This document shows positions 1 through 11,248 of a stretch of DNA of 64,000 nt, piece after piece. Source of the stretch: Acephala macrosclerotiorum (Eukaryota; Ascomycota; Leotiomycetes; Helotiales; Mollisiaceae); the NCBI GenBank assembly GCA_014904845.1, contig MU119320.1, forward strand, positions 62,001 to 126,000, read 5' to 3'. The position numbers and the translations under genes were made by a program. Below the pieces are notes generated by a model. The model saw nothing but the letters and a program-made list of their open reading frames with translations, ran no database searches and was not told the origin of the DNA. How positions within the stretch are numbered: position 1 is the stretch's first letter; the number at the start of each line of letters is the position of its first letter.

Positions 1-363
1 ATCCGGACGGCATAGATACCTATCGCCACCATCAATATCTCGAGGAGGAAAAGAGCAAGCTGATAGTTACCAGAGGGTATCCCCACCGGCCCATTGGATC
101 GAAACCCTGTCGACATACGTGTTTGCACCTGTATTGGTACAGGCGAGATGGGAACATCCGCACGGGTTTCCGGCGTCGCAACCGTACATTTCTGAGCAAT
201 CGTCGAGAACCACGCTCCAGGAGGAAGTATAGCCCATATCTGCTTCATCTTTTATCAACGATATTGCATAGTTGTTGTTGAGGAAGCCAAGGTTGAAACC
301 GGGGCAGATAGCATGGCTGAGATGGGTGAGAGCGAAGAGCAGGAAGGGGATGGCGAAATACAT
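1..363 (-). CDS. small secreted cysteine-rich protein, partial (runs off the left edge)
   Basis: The reading frame starts at 363 with a clear signal peptide (about residues 1-18, ending SHA before ICPGFNLGF). A Cys-rich mature part follows, with the pattern CPGFN...DDCSEMYGCDAGNPCGC. The open frame stops at 67, but a good donor (CTCTG|GTAACT, intron starting at 70) and an acceptor (GATAG|GT, exon resuming at 19) give an in-frame continuation WYLCRPD. I recall such a YxCRPD segment in a common fungal secreted family that begins CxGFNF. Proposed exons: complement(<1..19, 71..363). The rest of the gene lies outside the window. The function is unknown; extracellular or effector-like is only an inference from the signal peptide and cysteines. 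The exon is secure; the family link rests on memory of the pattern. Confidence 0.7.
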
Positions 364-1454
364 GGTGGAGGCCTTGGCGAGTTTGGATGATTCGGATGAT
401 AAAAGGATATTAGGTAGAAGCAGGGTTTGAATGATGCCTTACGAGGTGAGTTTCGTATGTTCCGAGGATGATATGTGACGATGATCCATTGATGTAAAAG
501 CGAAGAGGATGTGGGAATGGACTACTTTAAGTATTAGCTTGCACTAGGACTGACTCACCTAACGATGGTCGGATCAAGGTTGCAGGATAAGGGAGCTTCC
601 AACTTGCTCATTGCAAGAGGACTGGCTTCCAGCGATTCACAGAGTAGCGGCTTCGAGTCACCGTGATCACTTCGCTAGCATCAAGCTCGTTAGGGTCTCA
701 AAACCCTTGATGCGAAGACCATCGAAGAGTCCCTGCCAAAATTACAGCCACATCAGACATTTATGGTCTCATCCGTCGCTAAACGTGCCCTCCTCAATCG
801 TCTCGCCGAAGCCCCACGCAGCACTAAACATGGGCACTCGGACTGGAGCCAAGAGTACGAGGTATTCATTGAGGAAGTTGGTCACATAACTTCATTGCCG
901 CAGTTCATGAAGCTTGCGAGAGTTGCTGCAAGGCTGGCGAGGGCGGGAGATGTGGTAGAGAAAACGGGAAGTGAGGACGTGAAGGAGGTTACCAAGGAAG
1001 AGACTTCGCCAGATCACTAATCCTGCTTCGACAAAGCAAGAGGAGATTCTGGTGAAGGTAGAGGGAGCGGGTGAGGATGAAGAGGGATGGGAAGGCGTGT
1101 GAATTGAGAGTTTGAGGGAAAGAGTTCTTTTGAAGGGCAGCAGTATCGACGCCTTTGAAGCGCAGAGTTTGGTAGTTGTAGATTCATAACGCGCTATTCT
1201 ACATCAGAAGCAGTAGAAGCAACTGGGTATCATCAATACAACAGTAATCTAGCTTCGAACAACTCGTAACATCCATCCATGCAGCAAATGGGTATCTCAA
1301 ACAGACAAGGAACAAAGAAATGACATCACGTCTAGTACCTCCAAACAAAAAACCACCATAGACCCCGTCTGCAAGTCTCACGCCGCATTCCGAACAACAC
1401 AATCATACATTAGAAATACTTAAGTCGCGGTCCAGCGTTGGTCACGTGACACCC
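364..1454. other. intergenic, no supported gene
   Basis: This is the upstream region of the secreted protein gene and the 3' side of the zinc-finger gene. Two overlapping plus-strand frames (611-889 and 763-1020) are open, but neither has a recognisable domain and they overlap in different frames. The 85-residue frame at 763 has protein-like composition and could be a relic. Confidence 0.5.
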
Positions 1455-2867
1455 CTATATCATGCTCAAGACCCACTTCGTCTTGTGCGGCTTCGATTCG
1501 ATGTGCTTCAACAGACTGATCTGGTCAACAAACATCACCAAACACTCATTGCATTTTAGGAGTCGTGGGCCATGGAAAGGCGAGTGGTCCAGGTGTTGTT
1601 GCAATTCCTCTTCGTCCTCGAATACCGCAACGCACTCATCACACCGATGCTCAGTGGTCTGCGTACCGCTTTCCTTCAAATCGTATGCCTGTTGTGGTAA
1701 AGCGTAATGCATCTCTGGTACTGAAGCATCCATGAGGAATTCCTCTGAAGTCTCCATCGAGGTGTCATTCGAGTCGAGTCCCAACATGTCAGTCCCGACA
1801 GGATCGACAACAGCATCCGTCTGAGTATATGAACTTGCTGAAGTCATTGGCATGTGTTCCTTGGCGGCGTGCTCGGTGAGCTCCTTGGAATTTGAGAATC
1901 GCGATCCGGGGCACTCCTCGCAGGGTAGGAAATGCTTGTTGACAACATGCTGGACCAATTCCATCTGCAGTTCAAACTCAAGGCCACAGTGGATGCACTC
2001 GTACTGCATAGTTCCATGTTCATCATTGGCGTCGATTTCAAGTCCGTGAGCATCCTTAGTATGTTGGTCGCGGGCCAACTTGGTGGTGAACAGTGTCTTG
2101 GGACAATCGTCGCATTTGAAGAAGGTAGAGTTGATGGACGCTGCAGCCAATGGTTCAAAAGTGACGACATCAACCAGGGGAGTAGGACCCAGGCGTGGGA
2201 AGCTAGCAGCAGGATCGTGTTTACTGCCACTGGACTGGGATGCATCGTGGTCTTCTGAGCTGTGCGTATACAACTCGAGCTGAGTACCGAATGCTGCGTC
2301 GCACAGGTTGCAGCCGAACTTGTGAGCAGTATCGACATGTTGGAGAAGAGAATTAATATCAGAAAAACTCTCTTCCGGGCATCGCTTACAGGTCAGGTAG
2401 TGAGTGATAGAATGTTGAACCATTTCAGACATGCTTCCAAAAGCTGCTTTGCACACGTCACAAGGATATGCGTGGGCGGTTGCCTTATATCCGTCCCGAG
2501 CCATACTGGTATGTTCTGCAACCTCATGCTTCTCTCTCTCCTTCTTTGAGATGAATACTATGCTGCAATATTCGCATGGATGGTTGTGGGAGGAGGTTGA
2601 CTTATGTGCTGCCAAGCCAATAGCATCGATGAAGTATCTCTTGCAAATCTTGCATTGATGTGGAGTAGGATGGTTGTCGGTGATATGCAGATTGCAGCTG
2701 TTCTTATACTTGAAGAAGGTATTGGGGCACTGAGAGCATTTGAAAGCTTGTTCGTGTCGACGGACAGCCAAGTGCTTCATCAGGTCCTTTGGTATACCTG
2801 TAAACCCACAATCAAAACATTTGGGAAGGAGTATGGGATGTGCGAAACGGGTGGCGTGGGAGGCCAT
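1455..2867 (-). CDS. multi-C2H2 zinc-finger protein (about 12 fingers)
   Basis: A single-exon frame of 470 residues starting MASHATRF; codons upstream of that ATG remain open, but no earlier ATG is present. About twelve C-x2-C...H-x3-5-H units run through the whole protein, for example CSQCPNTFFKYKNSCNLH, CDVCKAAFGSMSEMVQH and CNECLVMFVDQISLLKH. Several are the short CxxCP type seen in fungal proteins made only of fingers. An acidic Ser/Thr-rich linker separates fingers 1-10 from the last two. Such arrays bind nucleic acid or protein, and no other domain is visible. The target is unknown. The minus strand of this region is clearly coding, because all competing frames are shorter and irregular. 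Confidence 0.85.
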   Translation of the reverse strand: MASHATRFAHPILLPKCFDCGFTGIPKDLMKHLAVRRHEQAFKCSQCPNTFFKYKNSCNLHITDNHPTPHQCKICKRYFIDAIGLAAHKSTSSHNHPCEYCSIVFISKKEREKHEVAEHTSMARDGYKATAHAYPCDVCKAAFGSMSEMVQHSITHYLTCKRCPEESFSDINSLLQHVDTAHKFGCNLCDAAFGTQLELYTHSSEDHDASQSSGSKHDPAASFPRLGPTPLVDVVTFEPLAAASINSTFFKCDDCPKTLFTTKLARDQHTKDAHGLEIDANDEHGTMQYECIHCGLEFELQMELVQHVVNKHFLPCEECPGSRFSNSKELTEHAAKEHMPMTSASSYTQTDAVVDPVGTDMLGLDSNDTSMETSEEFLMDASVPEMHYALPQQAYDLKESGTQTTEHRCDECVAVFEDEEELQQHLDHSPFHGPRLLKCNECLVMFVDQISLLKHIESKPHKTKWVLSMI

Positions 2868-4902
2868 GTTGTAGGATTCGGACTGCTCGAATGTCAGCAC
2901 ATGCTACTAATGTCGATCGTGTGCTTCACCGACAAGATCTCACGCAAACGTCTGTTGAGGTTCAGACAATCGTGCCGACGCAATTTGGGGGCCTGTTTAC
3001 ACAAGGGTCAGCGGTTAACAAAAAGATTGCGGTGGTGAAAGATCGACAGACCAGATCCAGTCTTCTTCCTACAGGAAGATGTCAAAGTGCCCCTGCGGCT
3101 CTGAAGACCAACTTTGGTCCTAAAGATGGTAACTCTAGTTGAATTGACGGTCCAAAGGATTTTGCGTTTCAGTAAAGAGATCTCTGCCGAGTTGGTTGAA
3201 GGTGTTGACTTCAAGAGCTTGGATTTGGAAAACGCGCCGCGCCACCAAGTGGCTAAATCCGCAATAAATTTTCACCACGGACATCGGACCTGCAGTACCG
3301 ATAAAGCCCTAGGCTTGAAGAGTAGTTGAGCAGTTGAGACAAAACAAAGTAAACGCGCTAGTGCGAAAGGACTTCATCATTGTCACAGCCCACCGCCTCT
3401 TCCCATGCATAATCAAACAAGTAGGGCGTTTGGACTAAGAACTGAAATTAGAAAGACTTGTGCAATGCGAACTGGATGCAAAATGAAATGACTTTAAGCA
3501 TAAAGAAATACGGGTCACGTGCTGGTGACGAGACTGCTTGTGGAAACTTCCGAGCTTGTTCAACTAGAGCTTGACATCCCCATCACAGGGGATCATCACA
3601 GTTTCCATCTCACTTTGGTATTCTCGCGCTCCTCGCTTCTCATTGCCCCAGGAACTCTAGTCTTTCCTCTGTCGTCTTGGTGTCGAAACCAAAATTCAGA
3701 GAAAGTCTCAGAAAGAATAGGCCAGTATCCTCGATGTCGACTCTCTCCCACCTCCTCGTCCGGGCACATAACGTATTCATCGACCCATCCTCAGCCTATT
3801 CATCCTCACTGTCCATATTGCCTATTTTTGTCGATCGCCATACATCTGCCATGCTTCCGTCGGAGCTGAAACCGGTAAAAACTTCAAGCAACCAGCTCGA
3901 ACAGCTGGGCCATCTCCTCGGTACGGCAGGTACACAGAGTCAACCACCCAGGACCTGGTCGGCCCTTCTCCTTTCAAGCCGTCTTTTCTCGTTCCCTGCG
4001 CGTGTTTCGGGCCCTCTTCTTCAGTCGTCAATCACCAAGTGCCTCGCACATCGTTCGAGTATCCCAGCTCGAGCAGTCCATGGCTAGCACTCCCATCAGC
4101 ATCACACGCCCACAATCGCCTCTCGACCTTGTACACCACTCCTTCGAACCTTGGTGTTGCTGTTCTTCATCATCCTCGACATAACGAAGAAGGCTCGTCG
4201 TCGGCCTAAGCCATAGAACCTCAAAGATCTTACATAACAACACATGACAGCATCTATTTCCATCACACGCTTTACCCCAAACAGCATGATTCGCCACCCT
4301 GTTGCACATCGCATCTAAAGGTGCAAATTGATGCTGACAAGGCCTTCGTTCAAATCTCCCGAAGAAATTTGCTGTCGCATTTTCTTGAGAATTTCTTGTG
4401 CCAGTGTTTTGGAACGGGAGGGGCTTCCAGGCTCAGACTGCTGATATTCCAGCGTGTTCAGGCTTCCGCGTGCTATGATTTTTAGGGGCTAAGCACTGAA
4501 GTTTCAGGCTCCCCGGCTCTCTGGTCTGGGTTGAGCGTGTCTTCCGTTTAGATCAGAAAAGTCTGCCTCGAGCGTCTGATTCTGAACCAATCACGTCCAA
4601 AATATGGAAAACGCAAGTAACACAAGAATCTTTATTAAACGCTGATCTTTGTGTCCGTCAGCCTTGAAGGGAGGAATGTAATGCCAAGCAGGTACAGGCC
4701 GCCACTTCATTCCATGCCCCGAAGCTTGAACTTCGGAGATGGAACATACCGAAATCAAACGCTCGACTCCCCCTCATGTCTTGCGTTAACATATCCGAAG
4801 ATTTGTCTTAGCTTTGTTGTTCTCAAGACTATGTAGAAGTCATTAAGTATTTAACCCAACATTACTTCAGTTTACTTAGCACAAGTGCACTACGTTCTCG
4901 GC
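2868..4902. other. intergenic, no supported gene
   Basis: Two kilobases without a convincing gene. Overlapping plus-strand frames at 3519-3869, 3677-4087 and 4002-4184 are Ser/Pro/Leu-rich in several frames at once, which is typical of pyrimidine-rich noncoding DNA. A CACGTG hexamer lies at about 3515. The last 100 bases are the promoter and 5' leader of the membrane-protein gene. Confidence 0.4.
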
Positions 4903-7086
4903 ATGACTATCCCATTTGATGAATGCGCGTCTCTATTCCTTGACAATCAAACAAATCTCAACCTCTATTCCTGGCATGGACCTGTTCGCCTTGGGGACCT
5001 AAACAGCTCCTATATCACTGTCGCTGGTTGTAATGCATTATGCGGTAGCGGGCCTCATTGGAAAGACTGGGACAAAAGTTCTATCACAATCACAACATGG
5101 GTTCTACCTATCATGGGGCTTCTCCTAGGTAAAGATTCTAACGTCATGCAACGCATCACTAACGTTCCTCCAGGAGCTGCCTTTGAACCAAATCAATTTC
5201 GATGGACTATGATGGCACTTGTAAGATGGGTCGTAAGTACTTGGACTTCTTTCAACAAGCTCCACTAACTGTCTGACAGGGCTCTCCCATCATGTCCCTC
5301 ACAGTCGTACTTTGGAACATCAAGCTCACAGGAAAATGCTCTATGCTGCTCGACCTCACAACCGCTTATGATGAGGTGCCTCCGAAAGGATCACCTTTCG
5401 CTAGCATGCGAGACTCCCTCGGGATCCTCACAATCATGAACCAATTCTTCATCTCCCCGGATATCACTGCTGCCGACGCTGTCAATGTGGAGAGATTGAT
5501 ACGTGTAGCTCTCTTTGCCCATATGGAGGTCCCAGACCCGAGAAGTCCACATTTAAATACAGACACAGATGCTCTTCGAGCTCAACTTTCTACTGCGATT
5601 TTGATCCGTCGCAGGCGCGGGGTTGTTCCAAATGTGCTGACCTATCTATGGTTTATCTTCGCTCTCGTCATATCAATACAATTTTGTAAGTATGCACTAT
5701 TATTTGCTAGGCCTAAACTAACATATCACAGCATTTAGTAACGTCGGTGACAGCGAAATAGCAATGGATCTGGCTCTTGGTCTCGTGCTATCCTGGATTC
5801 CCATCTTGATTCTCTGCAGCATCATCGACCGCAATCCCGTCTGCGCAGAAGACATCCGTTTCAAAATCAACAGATACATCTACCACATCCGCTGCGCCCT
5901 CCTTCAACAGCAGCACAGAAGAGAGATCTCCGCCTCTCTCTTAGTAGACGAAGATTCCTACGATTGGGTCGACCAACGTTCAGGAGAACCGCAATACATG
6001 GGCAACATTCTCGGCGACTTCGCAGGCCAAGCACGCTTCCACTGGCAGCACGGACTCTCTCCGAGCATAGTGGCTGGCATAGAAGACCATGTCGGCATTG
6101 TAGGTCGAGGTTGGTTAACCGACACTCTAGCAACTCGGCGAGCGCTTCTCTGCGAGTCGAGTCCCAAAGGTATTTTCTGGGTCGATCCTTTCGGCATCTG
6201 GCAGATTTTGCTGGCAAGCACCTACGTCGTAGGCACAGCAGCTGGTGCATTCTGGATAGCGTATTGGACCCCTACTGTCGGAATGGGATGCCATGCTCTT
6301 GGCTATCTGGTGTTTGTTATGTTGTCGTTTATGCTTTTCTTTCTGGAGATTACTTGTTGGTGGTTGATGCCTAGAAACTCCAATTTACGACGATGGGGAA
6401 GCGCCATTACTACGACTGCTGAAGGCATCAATTCATGCTGGTTGTTGTTCATCACCACTGCACAAACATTTGGCCTATATGAAGCTTGCACTTGTATTGG
6501 TGGGGCATTTGATCCTTACGGAGGATATATTGACTTTTCGCATGTATCAGGCACCCTATCCTCACAAGTGTACTCATATTGGCTATCGGGGACATTGTTT
6601 GCTTGCGCTGTTCTTACTTGGGGAACCGGGTTTGTGGTCATAAAATGGTGCGAGCAGAGCCATCTGACGACTTTGGAGTATGACAGTGCAGTGCGAGGTT
6701 TGATGTGGACGAGGCATTTCACCAATGCGACCAGATTTGTCCGGTGGGCGCCCGAGATAGGTGTAAGGATTCTCAGCAAGATTGTTACTTTGGCTTTGAA
6801 GAGGTCAGACCGAAAGCCAGGAATGTTGTGGACTAGAAATGTTGGAACAATGTTCAAAGATTCACTAGGAAGCGTCTCTTACAGCAAAAGCGGGAATTGG
6901 GGAGACTCGAGGCGCCGATCGAGTGCAACAACCAAGGTTGAAGGAAGCAAGTCTGCCAGTAATGTGCAATTGCAAGTGTTGGTGGAAGAAGTGTCAAGTA
7001 TGACGAGTCAGGACGATGAAGTTAGAAGATCTCGGATGACGAAGTCAGACAATCTCGGGACTGATCATCACCAAGTTAACTTTTGA
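4903..7086 (+). CDS. fungal multi-pass membrane protein, unknown function
   Basis: Four exons: join(4903..5128, 5174..5232, 5280..5685, 5732..7086), giving 681 residues. The introns are 45, 47 and 46 nt with canonical ends and CTAAC/CTGAC-like branch sites. The first is a multiple of three and without stops, so it could be missed; removing it gives the expected LPIMGLLLGAAFEPNQFRW. The start ATG is MTIPFDECASLF. Hydrophobic segments occur around TTWVLPIMGLLL, VLTYLWFIFALVISI, MDLALGLVLSWIPILIL, a run near FGIWQILLAS...FWIAYW, LVFVMLSFMLFFLEI, CWLLFITT and LSGTLFACAVLTW, so about 7-9 membrane passes. The C-terminal 120 residues are hydrophilic, basic and Ser-rich, probably cytosolic. I recognise the sequence style as a widespread unnamed fungal family and assign no function. 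Confidence 0.85.
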
Positions 7087-7389
7087 TCTTCATTATACCG
7101 ATACTCATGGGTTGTTTTAATTCACATCGCAGGTTCAGACGAGGTCGGACAATTCACAGATATTAATTACATAACTTTTCAAATATCTCTTCCCTCTCAT
7201 ATTGCGTGCACACGCCTGTACGACCCTCGTTCACTTGAACTACCTCACTTTCCTTACGATAATAGTCACACTCAATAAGAGATAAGAAAGCGAGCATTAA
7301 AAATGTATTAAGACACAATGACACACTCAAAATTGAAGTTCTTAAAGCACAGAAGTTTCATTTCAAACAGTAATCTCTCCATCAACGTT
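7087..7389. other. short convergent intergenic region
   Basis: Shared 3' space between the membrane-protein gene and the SLATT gene. It is AT-rich and holds nothing further that I can identify. Confidence 0.5.
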
Positions 7390-8245
7390 CTATTTCGTGA
7401 TTTTCGTATCCTTCTTAACATCCCCCGGCACCCTCTGCGCATCCCCAAACCTCTCCCAAATCTCCTTCACTACATCCTCCACCTTCTCCCCGCCCGTTTC
7501 TCCATTAACCTCCATTAATCCGAACCTAACATCCCACTCCTCAACCCAATCCCTCAACTCTCTCAACTTCACACCCTCACGACTTAATTGTTCTAGCACA
7601 CATTGTCCCTTCAATAATGCTAAGATGCCGGCTAGACATGCGTTCGTGATTCCTGCCCAAAAACTTATCAGCATATTTTCTCCCTTCTGCTCTACTATCT
7701 TCACCAAGATCCCCAAACCACTCAAAATTTCCCAACATGAAAGTTGAAAGATGAAACCCACCCAATGCCATAATAACCCCCGGGTCAGGATGAATAGTAT
7801 CACTCGCCCCAAGACTAGCCAACACAGCCCCAATGAGAACCTGCGTCGTAAACACCGTATAATACAAAGTCTCTAATAATATCGTTTGAAAGCGTCTCAA
7901 TTTTATCATCCAAATGATTTTTTGGTAGAGGGAGTTTGAGCTGTAGGCGGGAAGAGGTAGGGAGGATTTTTCGAGGTCGGTGTTCGTGTTCGGGGTTGAA
8001 GAGGAAGAGGAAGAGGGGGATTGGATAGGTTGGAAGGGTGGTGGGAGATTGATGCCGATTGCGAGGCGATATTTTGTTAGGTCTGATACTGGTCGTGGAG
8101 GGCTGGATGTTGGAGGGGCATTGGATGGGAGTTGAGCGGCAGGCAAAAGTGAGGTAGTTGAAGAGGCAGTGGTGGATAAAGATTGAGTCGCACGTCGACG
8201 CGGGGTCATCGACGGCGATGGGTTTGAGCATAACTTTTCCTCCAT
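7390..8245 (-). CDS. SLATT-domain (two-TM) protein, fungal type
   Basis: Two exons: complement(join(7390..7652, 7762..8245)), 248 residues. The donor is ATTGG|GTGGGT and the acceptor GGGCAG|GA; joining them restores the core MALG-GITNACLAGILALLKGQ. The first 95 residues are Ser/Thr/Pro-rich and basic (disordered). Then comes the sequence LRRFQTILLETLYYTVF, a first TM segment TTQVLIGAVLASLGAS, a second TM segment TNACLAGILALLKGQ, and a helical tail beginning LREWD-like (LRELRDWVEEWDV). This order matches the fungal SLATT family (SMODS and SLOG-associating 2TM effector). In bacteria, SLATT proteins are predicted membrane effectors of nucleotide-triggered defence systems; the role in fungi is unknown. 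No nucleotide-sensor gene adjoins it here. Alternative: a generic two-TM protein. Confidence 0.8.
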
Positions 8246-8809
8246 CTTGGATGTAGTTTATCGCTGAAAGCAACCATCTTTCCGCAACATAGCAAAAAGC
8301 AGCATTATTAAAGCGCGTAACTTATGATGTTGCTTGCTTGCTCATCAAGCCACAGAAACATGTAAATTCTTAAAGCATCAAAATCATAAACACAACACTT
8401 GTGGTGGGCCTGGTGGCGTGGATTGCGTGAGAGACATCGACATCGCTCGGAGGAAGATCCGCGTCGAGGCCTGTCTGAAAGTCTCAGAGAAGGAATCGAA
8501 GAATGAGCAGTGACAACCAGACAGGGAACTACCGGTGAATCAGCCTCGACTTCGAAGGCTTCTCTCGAGGCAGATTTGGATTTCGCGCGAATGACAGGAG
8601 TTGCAATGTCAAATCCTTTTGGTATTCCATAGAACGCTATTTTCTTCCTGGAATTCTAAGAAACATTACCCATTTCCTTCGCCAAACCAAGAACTTCACC
8701 ACCCATCCGACGGTCTCCACGGCCGAGGCTCGCAATTCCGCAAAGCATCTCGTCTTTTCTTTTCCAATAAACGCTCAAATTCCCGCTTTCTCTGCGAATA
8801 TAAAACCTC
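8246..8809. other. intergenic, no supported gene
   Basis: Upstream of the SLATT gene and downstream of the DUF4139 gene. Only a short frame (8601-8813) without domain features is open, so I see no gene in it. Confidence 0.5.
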
Positions 8810-11248
8810 TTAATCGAAAAGTTGATTCCCCTTCACGTTCGAAACGCCGACGACTATCTCTCCACCTGGGAAGCTGGCCTCATACTCAAGGACCAACTTG
8901 ACACCTTGTCCAGGATTCAACTTAACGTTCCAAGCAACCTCACCACCCTTCTTCGCGGTTGCGACAGCGCTACCCCACTTATTATCCTTCGGAGTCTCGA
9001 TACCAGAAGCCGAAGCGCGAACCTCTCTGGCCGAACCCTTGCTGAGAGTGGCAGGCGGCAAGCCAGCAGTGGCACTCTGTCCAGCACGAACAGCATCTCC
9101 ACCAACTTTCAATCCTCTCGGGTTGGTGATCTCGATCTTCAGGCGCTCGTCCTCGGAAACGGGAACTTGGTCAAGCACAGTCAACTCAACTGCGGCGTTG
9201 TGCTTGGTGTTCATGATGGTCATGGAGCGAGTGAAGACGTTGGTGTCCTCCTTGGTGAAGATTCCGGTTTGGCTGCGTCGAACGGTCGGCTTGGGGTAGT
9301 TGATGGTGAGAGCGGGGTCAACACCAAGTGGCAATGAGAAGCTCTCACCCGACGAACATCTTGGGAATGATGCTTGGCCAAGGAACGATCCATCGAGTGT
9401 CAATCCCAAAGGACCCTTCAGCAGTGTAATCTTGGAGGTATTGCGAAGACGAGCCTTGAGGAAGGCAACTTGGCGAAGCTTGCCAATAACGATGTGTGAG
9501 AAGATGACGTTCTTAAAATCGATCTTGGCGATCTTGTGCTTGATGGTGGAGTTGCTGGGCGCGAGTGTCTTGGTACCAGGGACTTCGTAGGTGGTGGTGA
9601 GACCCGATTCCTCCCAAGCGCCTTCTTCGAATGTGAGCGATTTTGGAGCAGCCTCACCCTCGTCGAAAAGTCCGAAACCCATGTCCTCATCACATTGTTC
9701 AGATTCCTCCTTGGCTTCTTCACCTCCATGACCCCCATAGTATGCGGCAGGCCCTGCGCTTCTGTACATCTCTCCTCCTCCACCCGAGTGAGCAGATGGC
9801 TGTGGCGCACTGCTGCCGAAACGACCACCACGAGAAGATTGACTTTGTTGGCCCATACCAAACAGACCAGCTGGGGCAATTCGCGAGTGCGCGGTGACAT
9901 ATTGAGCAGCTTCTTTTGATCGTTCTGCCTTCTTCTGTTGCACACGGCGTTGCTCTTGTTCAACGTACGCATTTCGCGAGCTGTTGTCTCTTCCGAAAAC
10001 TTCCCAGCGTGGCTTCTGCGACTGTTCGCCGGTGCTCTGGTTCCATTCCTTTTTCTTTGCGTCAAGTTCGTATGAACTGAACAGGGCAGACTCGCCATTG
10101 CGACCACCCTTCTGAAGGCGCACATGCCAAGGAAGAAGTGTGGGGATAGTTTCACTGAGGCCGGAGAATGAGGTTTGAGAGGTCGACAGAATGACTCGAG
10201 CATCACGCCAAGTCTCAGATGTCGTGTTCTTGAGCTCTGCACCGTATTCGAGGAGACCAGTGTTCTTGATAGTATTCAGACTCAGCTCGTAACGAGGAGC
10301 CCAGGATGCCGAGTAGGTGATGTACGAAATTGACAAACTGATCTCGTCAGCCTTGAGAGGTTGCTTCGATGGTTCGTGGAATCCTGAAGTTGCGAGATTA
10401 GCGTGCGGGGTAGGGACGTTGACAATCGTATCGCCATCGATGGAATTGCGGCGAGAGGATCCAGGTGTGAAGGATGACGGCTCGAGATTGATTGTGACGC
10501 AGTACACCTTCTTCGGCCAGAATGACTCTCTCTCGGTCTTGATTCTCTGCTTCTCCTTGAAGATCTCAGCCTTCTTGCGCAACTTCTTCTCCTTCAACTT
10601 TGCCTTTTCCTTATTGACCTTCTCGTTTGCCTTGACAACTGCCTTTGCAACCTTCAGCTTTTGTTTTTCTGTCTTGGACATGTCCTCTCTGATCCTGTCA
10701 ACCTCCTGAGTGGCCCTCTCATGATCGGTATAGATTTTTTTGCGTTCATCGGTGTAGGCCTTGACTAGTGTCTCGAGCTCGTTCGGTGGTGGTCGAGTTT
10801 TCTCGACACTATTGCCGAAAGCGTCACAGATCTTCAGACGATGAGCAGCAGAGTTGATCTTCTCTTGCTCTTCTTGAAGTTGGATACTGAGCTGCTTCAG
10901 CTTCTCATTGATGACTTTCATCTCTTCGACCTCGTCATCCGACTCATCTTCCTCCTCGTCGCTTTCGTCTTCCGAGTCGGAGGGGTAGATGTCCTCGTAG
11001 ACTTCCCGATTGGGGAGAAGGTCGACCGTGACATCTGTGATGGTGGCCGATCCGGTACCTTCGACTTTAATGGAGTGTTCATCGACTGTGGGTGCAAGAC
11101 CGTCGATCACGATCTGGTTGGCTCCTGGTTGGAGGATGATTTCCTTAACATCTCGAATGATCTGAGCGCGGGAAGGGAAGAGAAGGACGCTTCGAGTGGT
11201 GAGGTCTCGAATGCGAAACTCTTGCTTGTGGGCTTCTTCGTGTACCAT
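8810..11248 (-). CDS. DUF4139 / MuiA-like protein
   Basis: A single exon of 812 residues beginning MVHEEAHKQEFRIRDL. The frame continues 34 codons upstream, but only from a non-conserved ATG in the leader. Domains in order: an N-terminal DUF4140-type region (about 10-105; SVLLFPSRAQIIRDVKEI is the typical start), an acidic stretch, a long charged coiled coil (about 130-250), and a C-terminal DUF4139 region (about 300-812; ISYITYSASWAPRYELSL is its signature). A low-complexity Gly/Ser/Gln insert lies at about 500-560. This two-part architecture is that of the 'mucoidy inhibitor A' family, widespread in fungi and bacteria and without an established biochemical role. No signal peptide is present, so it is probably cytosolic. 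Confidence 0.9.
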   Translation of the reverse strand: MVHEEAHKQEFRIRDLTTRSVLLFPSRAQIIRDVKEIILQPGANQIVIDGLAPTVDEHSIKVEGTGSATITDVTVDLLPNREVYEDIYPSDSEDESDEEEDESDDEVEEMKVINEKLKQLSIQLQEEQEKINSAAHRLKICDAFGNSVEKTRPPPNELETLVKAYTDERKKIYTDHERATQEVDRIREDMSKTEKQKLKVAKAVVKANEKVNKEKAKLKEKKLRKKAEIFKEKQRIKTERESFWPKKVYCVTINLEPSSFTPGSSRRNSIDGDTIVNVPTPHANLATSGFHEPSKQPLKADEISLSISYITYSASWAPRYELSLNTIKNTGLLEYGAELKNTTSETWRDARVILSTSQTSFSGLSETIPTLLPWHVRLQKGGRNGESALFSSYELDAKKKEWNQSTGEQSQKPRWEVFGRDNSSRNAYVEQEQRRVQQKKAERSKEAAQYVTAHSRIAPAGLFGMGQQSQSSRGGRFGSSAPQPSAHSGGGGEMYRSAGPAAYYGGHGGEEAKEESEQCDEDMGFGLFDEGEAAPKSLTFEEGAWEESGLTTTYEVPGTKTLAPSNSTIKHKIAKIDFKNVIFSHIVIGKLRQVAFLKARLRNTSKITLLKGPLGLTLDGSFLGQASFPRCSSGESFSLPLGVDPALTINYPKPTVRRSQTGIFTKEDTNVFTRSMTIMNTKHNAAVELTVLDQVPVSEDERLKIEITNPRGLKVGGDAVRAGQSATAGLPPATLSKGSAREVRASASGIETPKDNKWGSAVATAKKGGEVAWNVKLNPGQGVKLVLEYEASFPGGEIVVGVSNVKGNQLFD

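Noticed and set aside
1199..1402. 67-codon minus frame with Cys-rich start
   Set aside because: No signal peptide; a poly-Leu end from a CAG/CTG-like tract. Composition is noncoding.
3519..4314. Several overlapping frames that might be a small gene
   Set aside because: Open in three frames and both strands with Ser/Pro/Leu-rich products. No start or splice arrangement gives a convincing protein.
9418..10242. 274-codon frame antisense-phase to the DUF4139 gene
   Set aside because: It overlaps a clear coding region on the same strand in another frame and has random composition.
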